Shown: positions 5,895-12,013 of the stretch, piece by piece | Layout: each line of letters starts with the position of its first letter | Position numbering within the stretch: position 1 is the stretch's first letter | NCBI GenBank assembly: GCA_023262305.1 | Contig: JALRCK010000015.1 | Location: 1-12,013, forward strand | Reading direction: 5' to 3' | DNA: 12,013 nucleotides | Source: Deltaproteobacteria bacterium | GTDB taxonomy: Bacteria > Bdellovibrionota_C > UBA2361 > OMII01 | The notes under the pieces: generated by a model | Databases searched by the model: none | What the model was told of the DNA's origin: nothing | What the model saw: only the letters and a program-made list of their open reading frames with translations | Position numbers and translations under genes: made by a program

Positions 5895-7481
5895 TTAGTG
5901 GCGGAAGTGCCTATCACTTGCGAAGAAGAGCGATACGTTCTTCGCGTTCGCCACCGCCTTGACGTCATCGTCACGGCGCGCTCCGGCAGGAGCAACGACG
6001 CAGGTGACTCCCTCACCAGCCAAGGTCTCAACCGAGTCCGGGAAAGGGAAGAATGCGTCTGAGGCTGCGACCGCCCCATTGAGAAGGTGCCCATGGAGCT
6101 TCGCCTTGCGAATCGCCAATTCAACCGAATCTATTCTGCTCATCTGTCCAGCTCCTACACCGATGAGGAGTCCGTCTCGGACAAGCACGACCGCGTTTGA
6201 CTTCACATGCCCGACGATGCGCCACGCCAATTCGAGGTCCAAGAGCTCCTCATCGCTTGGGGCTCTGGCTGAGACCAACGACGCATGCGCAATCCGAGAG
6301 CGATGAAGATCGGGCTCCTGCACCAGAACGCCTCCAGCTACCGTTCGCAGATCAAAACCGACGAGCTTGGAGACATCGACTTTGAGGATGCGCAAATTCT
6401 TGCTGGTCTTGAGGATATCGAGAGCTCCCTCAACGAAATCAGGAGCGATCACAAGCTCTGCAAAATCTCCCCTGACCTCTTCTGCTGCAGCTTTATCTAC
6501 GGGGCGGTTTGAAACGAGAACTCCACCGAAATGGCTGCGAGGATCGCACTCCTTAGCCCGTTCGATCGCTTCGGTCACTGACGCACCTACCGCGACACCG
6601 CACGGGTTGAGATGCTTGAGGATTGCCACGCACGTCCTCTCTGCGGGGAGGTCTGAGAGCAATCGAAGCGCTGCGTCTAGATCGAGCATGTTGTTGTAGG
6701 AGAGCTCTTTTCCTCCGAGCTGCTCCCACGTAGGTCCATGGAAAAGCGCGAGCGATTTCGATGTGGGTTGGTAGAGTGCCGCTCTCTGATGTGGATTCTC
6801 CCCATACCGCAACTCGGTCACCTTGGAGAACGCTACCGAGCACTGCGACGGAAGCTCCTCGCTACGACGTTGAGGTTCGTCCGATTCAACGAGTCCTGCG
6901 AAGTAGCCTCCGATCGTCCCATCATAGTGAGAGAGGGTCGAAAATACCTTAGCGGCGAGCCTTCGTCGCATCTGCAATGGAAAGGGATCGCCGGACGTGG
7001 CGCTCTTGAGCGCTGCGATAACCTCAGGGTAGTCGGCAGGGTCGATCAGAGGAACAACGAACGCGTGATTCTTTGCGGCAGCTCGAATCATCGTTGGACC
7101 ACCCACATCGACGAGCTCAGTCATCTCCTCGGGCTTGGAGGCTTTGTCGCTCTGAACATATTTAAGAAATGGGTAGAGATTGACCACCACGACATCGATC
7201 GACCCGATCTGCTCAGCCTCCATCTGCTTGAGGTGATGAGGTTGATCGCGTCGGGCGAGTATACCTCCATGAATCTTGGGGTGAAGAGTCTTGACCCGTC
7301 CATCAAGGAGCTCCGCAAGCCCGGTGTATGACTCGACTGAAGTCCATGGCACTTTGGCCTCATCGAGAGCTTTGCCCGTTCCGGAGGTCGCAAGAAGTGT
7401 ATATCCGCTGTTGTGAAGCGCAGCCGCAAGCTCGGCCAACCCTGTGCGGTCTGAGACACTCAAAAGAGCACATTTTTTCAT
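5895..7481 (-). CDS. purH: Bifunctional AICAR transformylase / IMP cyclohydrolase
   Basis: Catalyses the last two steps of IMP synthesis: formylation of AICAR with 10-formyl-tetrahydrofolate, then ring closure. The N-terminal MGS-like cyclohydrolase domain runs from LLSVSDRTGL (6-15), with GRVKTLHPKIHGG (61-73) and NLYPF (101-105). The C-terminal transformylase domain has LRYGENPHQ (224-232), the catalytic pair in KHLNPCG (289-295), KSNAVV (427-432), GAGQMSRIDSV (443-453), and ends DAFFPFPD...ASDRHFRH. The substrate segment reads SHFGG (316-320) where SAFGG is usual. The reading frame is open 32 codons further upstream (to 7577), but the ATG at 7481 is preferred: AGGA lies eight bases before it, homology starts there (MKKCALLSVSD), and the resulting 528 residues match the family. 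It follows the PP2C gene after 105 bases, with no convincing promoter between. Confidence 0.97.
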   Translation of the reverse strand: MKKCALLSVSDRTGLAELAAALHNSGYTLLATSGTGKALDEAKVPWTSVESYTGLAELLDGRVKTLHPKIHGGILARRDQPHHLKQMEAEQIGSIDVVVVNLYPFLKYVQSDKASKPEEMTELVDVGGPTMIRAAAKNHAFVVPLIDPADYPEVIAALKSATSGDPFPLQMRRRLAAKVFSTLSHYDGTIGGYFAGLVESDEPQRRSEELPSQCSVAFSKVTELRYGENPHQRAALYQPTSKSLALFHGPTWEQLGGKELSYNNMLDLDAALRLLSDLPAERTCVAILKHLNPCGVAVGASVTEAIERAKECDPRSHFGGVLVSNRPVDKAAAEEVRGDFAELVIAPDFVEGALDILKTSKNLRILKVDVSKLVGFDLRTVAGGVLVQEPDLHRSRIAHASLVSARAPSDEELLDLELAWRIVGHVKSNAVVLVRDGLLIGVGAGQMSRIDSVELAIRKAKLHGHLLNGAVAASDAFFPFPDSVETLAGEGVTCVVAPAGARRDDDVKAVANAKNVSLFFASDRHFRH

Positions 7482-7493
7482 ATGAGACGTCCT
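7482..7493 (-). promoter_or_regulatory. Ribosome-binding site deciding the purH start
   Basis: AGGA (plus-strand 7490-7493, inside ACAGGAC) stands eight bases before the ATG at 7481. It supports this start over the longer in-frame ATG at 7577, which would lie only 9 bases after the PP2C stop and add residues unlike any PurH. Confidence 0.7.
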
Positions 7494-7586
7494 GTAGTAG
7501 GCGTGGTTGAACGACCCAGCAAGGATAGCCTGCCGCCGCGAGACTTTCCATAGTTTGATGGGTGACGGTACTGACAAGATGTCGGA

Positions 7587-9542
7587 TTACCGCATCTGCG
7601 AGAGGGCGTCCCGAATATCCTCAAGTTCAGCTTGGAGCCGTTTACGTGCCTCTTCTCGCAGCCCCTCATCGGTGCTGGAGAGAATGCGAAGAAAATCACA
7701 GGTCTCTTGGGTAGTACTCACCCGTGCAGCGGCGATATCTCGGCGGGCTTTAAGCTCCTCAAGCACCCGGTAGGTATCAGCAAGGACCGTATCGATGGCG
7801 CTGAGCACCTCCTCCCGAAGCTCCTGTTGGAGGTTTGATCTATTGTTTTTGAGCGCCTCAACCTCCCGACGTAGCCCATCGTTACCCGGATACAGCTCAA
7901 ACTCGTCCTGCTTGGCTTGCAATTGGTAGGTGGCTTCGGTCCACTCAGCGGCTTTACGCTTCACCCGCTCCGATATGGCTCCGACTCGCTCCACCTCTCC
8001 TCCGGGTGTGAAGAGGTCGGACTGGGACTCCTCTGCTTTCTTCTTGCGCCCGAACCAGAGCGATAACTTTCGAGACGCCGTGTCAATTTGAGTCTCCGCT
8101 TCGGTGAGCTCTCGCACATTTTCAGCCAGAACCCGCTCTGCAGTCTTCAGCGCATCAGCGGCAGCTGGAGACGCCGGAGACGCGAGCTCTTTGAGGTGCG
8201 CCTCCACCTTTGCAGCAGCACTCTGGAGGGCGTTCTTATTCAGAGAGTCAAGGTCCGATCTAAGCCGACGCACTGGAGATGAGCCTGAACCGGGATAACT
8301 CGAAACACGTCGTGCTATGTCTGGGAGCCCCTCGCTCGATTTGCCGCTGGACCGTGTCAGAGCCAGCTCCTTTGAGACATCATCAAGGTTCGTTGTCGAC
8401 CGCGTTTGATCGTTACCCATCAAGCGACCTGACGACATCGGACCAACCACAGAGACAAAATCTGGAAACGCTCCCCACCGTCTCGCTACATCGCCGACGA
8501 TGAGACCGAACAAGACAGCGCCACACACCAAGAGCGGTACTGGAATGCTCTGGTGCCGCTGCGGAGCCATTTTTTTCTGCGCTTTAATACTCTCGCGCTC
8601 GGCGTGGTAATCTCTCGGCTCCTCCACCCGCGGCGGTTGCACGGAGGGCTCGCCAGCAAGGCTCCCCCCGACATCCGCCGTCTCTCCAGCGAGTGAGGCC
8701 TCTTCGACCCCTGAAACCCCGCCAGCAGACCGTTCGGTGCGCGCCTTTCGATACTCACTGCCACGGCGACGCCCTCCGAACTCTCCGACTGAAACGACAA
8801 GCACCGTGATATTATCTGTTCCACCACGCCTGTTTGCGAGGTTAATCAGAATCTGATTTGCGTCGTCTAATGGATTCTGGCGAACTACATCGAGGATCTC
8901 TTTGTCACTTACAAAGTTATACAAGCCATCAGAGCACAGGACGTATATATCTTCATCAAGCGGCATCTCTGGCTCTCTCTTGCATTCAACCGCAACCTCT
9001 GCGAGAGGTCCAAGGGAACGAGTCAGCATATGAGAGACCGGATGATGAGAGGCCTCATTGCTTGAGATTGCCCCGGAGCGAACGAGCTCCCGCACAAGCG
9101 TGTGATCCTCCGATATCTGAACGATCTGACCACCACGAATGCGGTAGAGCCGAGAATCACCGACGTTAACACTCATCATAGAGTGCGGGGTAAAGACTAA
9201 TCCGACGAGGGTTGTTCCCATACCAGCGAGCCCAGGTTGGGCAGCGCCCTGCTCAAATATAGCTGCGTTAATCCCCTGGACTATCGAAGTAATCGCCTCG
9301 GGTGATATGCCGACTCCCAGGGGTGGGAGCTTCTCTTGAAGGGTCGAGATAGCCATGCGAGAGGCTATGGCGCCGCCATTTACTCCGCCCATGCCGTCTG
9401 CAACGAAGAATCCCTGAAAGGCTTCGTGCTGAACAACTCCGAAAGCGTCCTGATTCTCTTCCCGACGCAACCCCACATCGGTGCCGGCGGCGCAGCGAAG
9501 CACCGAGAGGTCAAAGGCGGTCTGTTGGGTCGATGTGGACAT
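7587..9542 (-). CDS. Membrane-anchored PP2C-family protein phosphatase with helical C-terminal region
   Basis: A 651-residue protein. Residues 12-252 form a PP2C-type Ser/Thr phosphatase: DVGLRREENQDAF (22-34), VADGMGG (47-53) with metal ligand Asp49, GTTLVGLVF (109-117), VNVGDSRLYRIR (125-136), LTRSLG (173-178), VLCSDGLYNFV (201-211) with Asp205, and RGGTDNITVLVV (239-250) with Asp243. All metal-binding aspartates are present, so it should be active and cytoplasmic. A charged, Gly/Ala/Pro-rich linker (253-332, with SLAGE twice) leads to one membrane segment (about 333-351). Residues 430-650 are Lys/Glu/Ala/Leu-rich and probably coiled coil, on the far side of the membrane. Such phosphatases often oppose Hanks-type kinases, but no kinase is visible here. 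The ATG at 9542 has no clear Shine-Dalgarno; a TATAAT lies upstream. An A7 run (8570-8576) precedes the membrane segment. Confidence 0.92.
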   Translation of the reverse strand: MSTSTQQTAFDLSVLRCAAGTDVGLRREENQDAFGVVQHEAFQGFFVADGMGGVNGGAIASRMAISTLQEKLPPLGVGISPEAITSIVQGINAAIFEQGAAQPGLAGMGTTLVGLVFTPHSMMSVNVGDSRLYRIRGGQIVQISEDHTLVRELVRSGAISSNEASHHPVSHMLTRSLGPLAEVAVECKREPEMPLDEDIYVLCSDGLYNFVSDKEILDVVRQNPLDDANQILINLANRRGGTDNITVLVVSVGEFGGRRRGSEYRKARTERSAGGVSGVEEASLAGETADVGGSLAGEPSVQPPRVEEPRDYHAERESIKAQKKMAPQRHQSIPVPLLVCGAVLFGLIVGDVARRWGAFPDFVSVVGPMSSGRLMGNDQTRSTTNLDDVSKELALTRSSGKSSEGLPDIARRVSSYPGSGSSPVRRLRSDLDSLNKNALQSAAAKVEAHLKELASPASPAAADALKTAERVLAENVRELTEAETQIDTASRKLSLWFGRKKKAEESQSDLFTPGGEVERVGAISERVKRKAAEWTEATYQLQAKQDEFELYPGNDGLRREVEALKNNRSNLQQELREEVLSAIDTVLADTYRVLEELKARRDIAAARVSTTQETCDFLRILSSTDEGLREEARKRLQAELEDIRDALSQMR

Positions 9543-9582
9543 TCATACTAACTATCGGAGATTAGGCGCAGAGACTCAACAA

Positions 9583-9588
9583 ATTATA
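9583..9588 (-). promoter_or_regulatory. Perfect TATAAT -10 box upstream of the PP2C gene
   Basis: The minus strand reads TATAAT at 9588-9583, in the 58-base gap after the SPOR gene, so transcripts would start near 9576, about 34 bases before the PP2C ATG. At 17-base spacing the -35 position is AAGTTA, only 2 of 6 bases of consensus, and there is no extended -10. It could be an internal promoter that depends on an activator, or a chance match in an AT-rich gap. Confidence 0.4.
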
Positions 9589-9600
9589 GGAGTGTACGAC

Positions 9601-10719
9601 CTACTTAACTTCCCGAATGAAGGCTTTGCCATTCAAGTACTTCTCGCGCTTGAGCTGCCCAAGCATGCGATCTGCTTGAACTTTATTATCCTCAGGGCCT
9701 ACCATGACACGATAGAAAGGAGACCGCCCTGTACTGTTGTCCTCAACCACAACTGGGAAACCAGATTTTCGGATCTTTCGAGCAAGCTCTTCCGCCTCTG
9801 CCCGGGTTTTGGGGGCAGCTACCTGCGCGAAGTATCCCCGAGGGAGGCGCTTAACCACCGAGATCTTCTCTTTAGTCGGCTCTTTGAGCTTGACCTCACC
9901 TGCTGGCTTTTGTGGCATAGCCGGAGCGACTTCGCTTCCCTCAACCGATGCCACCTTTTTAGCTACGGCTTCCTTGACCTGCGGTTCCTTCGTCACGACC
10001 TCAGGGGCGCTCCCTTTGCCTTGTACCTGCTCGACTCCGGTCGTTGTGGTTCCCTCTAGAGCATCCAACTCACGACCCAATACCCGAACCTCGCCCCCCT
10101 TGCCCGATATCTCCTTTGATGGCGACTCGTCGACAAGAGCCCCTCCTCCAACATCCTCTGTGAATATTGAGTCAGTATCGGATAGCAGGTCCTTCTTCAC
10201 AACAGACGGAGAGGTTTCGCGATCCACTGCAGCGCTTTCCTGCTGCATCTCCTGGACCGCCTTCACGATTCTCTGGTCTGGAGCTTTAGACTCAGCTGTC
10301 TTCTTCTCGCCCCCCTTTGGTGGAGCAGTGACAGAGGTAGCGTCGTCCTGTCCTACCACCGCGGAACCACCGAGCTTGCCGTACACATTATCCCACTCCT
10401 TCGGGGACCTCTCAGGGATGGAATCGGTCAGTGCTAATTTCGGAACCTCGACCCCGGATGCTGTGCGGGCTGCTTCAAAGCCTACGTACCTGCCCGAAAA
10501 AAACCCCATAGAGTAGGAGCCAAATATTCCGCCAAAAGCGAGACCGAGCCATACCACTACTTGAAGTGGCCCTAGCCGAATCTCCCAACCTCGCCCACTA
10601 CTACGTCTACCCGTCATGGAAGGCCTCCCGTTTTCTTCAGAGGGGCGGAATCGAAAACCTCTCCGAACTGCCGAGCCCGAATTGTGCTGAATAGCTTTCT
10701 CTACTGACGCTTTGCGCAT
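9601..10719 (-). CDS. SPOR-domain membrane protein
   Basis: A 372-residue single-pass inner-membrane protein whose C-terminal SPOR domain should bind denuded peptidoglycan glycan strands at the septum, as in FtsN/DedD-type proteins. A basic N-terminus (1-47) precedes one membrane segment (about 52-75). A long, low-complexity Pro/Lys/Glu/Ser linker (90-290) spans the periplasm. The SPOR domain (about 295-369) starts GYFAQVAA, continues AEELARKIRKSGFPVVVE and PFYRVMVGP (335-342), and ends at FIREVK. The start at 10719 overlaps the upstream stop as TAATG and has GGAGG four bases before it. A second in-frame ATG at 10617 (residue 35) has a better placed GGGAGG and would keep the membrane segment. 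The role in division or envelope upkeep is inferred from the domain. Confidence 0.9.
   Translation of the reverse strand: MRKASVEKAIQHNSGSAVRRGFRFRPSEENGRPSMTGRRSSGRGWEIRLGPLQVVVWLGLAFGGIFGSYSMGFFSGRYVGFEAARTASGVEVPKLALTDSIPERSPKEWDNVYGKLGGSAVVGQDDATSVTAPPKGGEKKTAESKAPDQRIVKAVQEMQQESAAVDRETSPSVVKKDLLSDTDSIFTEDVGGGALVDESPSKEISGKGGEVRVLGRELDALEGTTTTGVEQVQGKGSAPEVVTKEPQVKEAVAKKVASVEGSEVAPAMPQKPAGEVKLKEPTKEKISVVKRLPRGYFAQVAAPKTRAEAEELARKIRKSGFPVVVEDNSTGRSPFYRVMVGPEDNKVQADRMLGQLKREKYLNGKAFIREVK
10624..10629 (-). promoter_or_regulatory. Second ribosome-binding site inside the SPOR gene
   Basis: GGGAGG on the minus strand (10629-10624) lies six bases before an in-frame ATG at 10617, an ideal spacing. 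Starting there would remove 34 mostly basic and polar residues and leave MTGRRSS as the cytoplasmic tail before the membrane segment. It may be the true start or an alternative one. Confidence 0.45.
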
Positions 10720-11966
10720 TAGTCCTCCGAAACTGCCGATAGTATACCGACAATCCCGAACACTAGACCAGCGTTTATCTGCATAAGTTGCTCAGGAGCC
10801 CCCTCCTGCTTGAGAGCGACTCGGAAAGATGGGGAGTTGAGAAGTGCGTGCGCCCGTGCCGCGAACTCCTCCACCACAGAACTCCAGGCCAGCACCTCGC
10901 CCTCTCGAATGGCCCGCTCAGTGAGAAGCGGTAAGAAGAGGGCTCGAAGAAGGAGACCTCGCTCCGCGAGAGGCGCAGCTACCACCCGGGCAATGAGGTC
11001 GCGTCCGCTACCCCGCACATGAGGAGAAACCAACTCCTCGACTCGCTGACGCAACACCTGCAACGTCCAACGTGGAGATGCGCTTTCATCATAGAGTGCC
11101 ACTGAAGGGTCAAGGTCTCCCGAGGGCACCGAGGAGGCGAAGTGGTGGATCCACCGCAACCACGATTCCTGGGTCGAGAGGCGCTTCACTACAGCTTCCA
11201 AGGACCTTGAGGATAGGAGCTCGGAGAGTACACGATCCCGGCTCAACAGCCATCCGTCGGATGGGATCTTAAGCGTTCCGCTTCCCGCATTGCGCGCTTC
11301 AACGAAAGTTTGCTTGGCGTGCTTGGAGAGGCGGTCGTGATAGTGGTGAGATGTCCAGACAGTGACCGGTGCGGTAGTGCTCACCAACCGCGCGGGAAGC
11401 TCGTAGCCAACCCGAGACTCCGCCTCACTTTGGAAACACCTCTCTACCGCTTGACGGACCATCTCAACGATATCCATACGGGAGGACACAACGCGTACAG
11501 TGCCTGGCTCAAAACCCAAACGACACCGCCCCTCAAACGTGACAGCGAGAAGAGCTTGCAGCGCTGCGCAGGCGATAAGCCTCAAGCGCGCGTATATCGG
11601 CGTCGTTGCATCAGGCACCAAACACACGATTGGGCGCCCCTCCCATTCAGCTGGAGGGACATCAAAGATCTCCTCTCGAGAACGAACCTCTTCACGAAGG
11701 ATTTCACGCGGCGTATCGGTCAACACAATGTAGCCAGCCACTACATTCCACTCTCCCGAAACCTTGTCCTTGATGTCCCCAACAAGCTGCTGGGCGATCG
11801 AGAGCGCGTCTCCACGCAGAGCCCTTGCCACCTCAATCGCAGCGGTAGAGCTAAGCTCCCCTTTGGAGAGATCGAGCATCGGCATAAAACGGCTCTGGAG
11901 AGAGACCTGCACTGAGGGAAAGCGGGCGGAGAGTGCCTCGTTGAGTGCAGTTGCCAACACGGTCAT
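10719..11966 (-). CDS. Arginyl-tRNA-synthetase-like protein lacking catalytic signatures
   Basis: A 415-residue protein. Residues about 2-90 resemble the ArgS N-terminal additional domain: a leading amphipathic helix, KGELSSTAAIEVARAL (about 35-50) where ArgS has a GD(Y/F)-type segment, IAQQLVGDI, and VVAGYIVLTDT matching the ArgS V-I-AGPGFIN-FL strand. RPIVCLVPDATTPIYARLRLI (about 111-131) occupies the place of the SPN...HVGHLRS block, with HIGH missing; no KMSKS-like motif is seen. The C-terminal part (about 298-414) could follow the DALR anticodon-binding fold. It is about 150 residues shorter than ArgS, so aminoacylation is unlikely. The ATG at 11966 has GGGGAG seven bases upstream; a GTG at 11969 would be only four bases from it. 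The stop overlaps the next gene as TAATG. Family assignment is by eye and moderately sure. Confidence 0.6.
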   Translation of the reverse strand: MTVLATALNEALSARFPSVQVSLQSRFMPMLDLSKGELSSTAAIEVARALRGDALSIAQQLVGDIKDKVSGEWNVVAGYIVLTDTPREILREEVRSREEIFDVPPAEWEGRPIVCLVPDATTPIYARLRLIACAALQALLAVTFEGRCRLGFEPGTVRVVSSRMDIVEMVRQAVERCFQSEAESRVGYELPARLVSTTAPVTVWTSHHYHDRLSKHAKQTFVEARNAGSGTLKIPSDGWLLSRDRVLSELLSSRSLEAVVKRLSTQESWLRWIHHFASSVPSGDLDPSVALYDESASPRWTLQVLRQRVEELVSPHVRGSGRDLIARVVAAPLAERGLLLRALFLPLLTERAIREGEVLAWSSVVEEFAARAHALLNSPSFRVALKQEGAPEQLMQINAGLVFGIVGILSAVSED

Positions 11967-11970
11967 CACG

Positions 11971-12013
11971 TCACTCCCCTTTCAAGACTTGTAGAAGAGA
12001 CTCCTCTCGCGAC
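11971..12013 (-). CDS. C-terminal end of an upstream gene, cut by the window edge
   Basis: On the minus strand the reading SREESLLQVLKGE ends in TGA at 11973-11971, four bases before the ArgS-like ATG, and its last codons form that gene's ribosome-binding site. The close packing matches the rest of the operon. A second frame, ending in TGA overlapping the ATG as TGATG, is also open, so the frame is a judgement based on protein-like composition. The product cannot be named. Confidence 0.4.
   Translation of the reverse strand, partial: SREESLLQVLKGE

Noticed and set aside
6738..7331. 197-codon plus-strand open frame inside purH
   Set aside because: Pure antisense shadow of a confidently identified purH.
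7549..7577. Promoter for purH (TTGTCA with a 17-base spacer)
   Set aside because: The -35 is good but the -10 position reads ACTATG, only 2 of 6 bases; not enough to call.
7482..7577. Longer purH start at 7577
   Set aside because: The extra 32 residues do not resemble PurH, and the ATG at 7481 has a proper ribosome-binding site and gives the family length.
9737..10516. 259-codon plus-strand open frame opposite the SPOR gene
   Set aside because: Its Ser/Thr-rich, low-complexity product mirrors the Lys/Glu/Pro-rich linker on the other strand; no ribosome-binding site was seen and the SPOR gene explains the region.
1..12013. Mobile element, defence system, CRISPR array or phage region
   Set aside because: No transposase, integrase, nuclease, terminal repeats or repeat-spacer arrays were found; genes and spacing look like ordinary chromosome.

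Overview
This looks like an ordinary chromosomal segment of a Gram-negative bacterium of moderately high GC. The protein types (SPOR-domain membrane protein, signal-peptide protein, PP2C phosphatase) and the ArgS-like/SPOR gene pair recall deltaproteobacterial-type lineages, but the sequence alone does not fix the taxon. There is no sign of phage, transposon, plasmid, CRISPR array, tRNA or rRNA.

Left part, plus strand: after a 381-base divergent intergenic region with a plausible promoter, an inverted repeat and a terminator-like hairpin, there is thioredoxin (trxA, 394-723). A strong hairpin terminator follows, then ribosomal protein L11 methyltransferase (prmA, 807-1667). A 279-base gap with small hairpins and a 14-base palindrome leads to a medium-chain quinone-oxidoreductase/alcohol-dehydrogenase-like protein (1947-2981) that has lost the structural-zinc cysteines of its relatives. 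The first 12 bases hold the start of a leftward gene.

Right part, minus strand (read from 12013 down to 3064): a tightly packed run of seven complete genes after the tail of an eighth. The order is an arginyl-tRNA-synthetase-like protein without recognisable catalytic signatures, a SPOR-domain membrane protein (TAATG overlap), a membrane-anchored PP2C phosphatase with a long helical C-terminal region, purH, purD, a small exported protein, and a short divergent relative of glycerol-3-phosphate dehydrogenase (8-base overlap). The spacing suggests one transcription unit, with a possible extra promoter (perfect TATAAT) before the PP2C gene. purH and purD supply GAR synthetase and the last two steps of IMP synthesis. 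The other members have no obvious pathway link to purines.

The most notable theme is three enzyme-family members that have lost hallmark residues: the ArgS-like protein, the GlpD-like protein and the zinc-less reductase. I see no clearly new multi-gene system. The best candidates for a second look are the ArgS-like pseudo-enzyme, the exported-protein/GlpD-like pair and the structured trxA leader.
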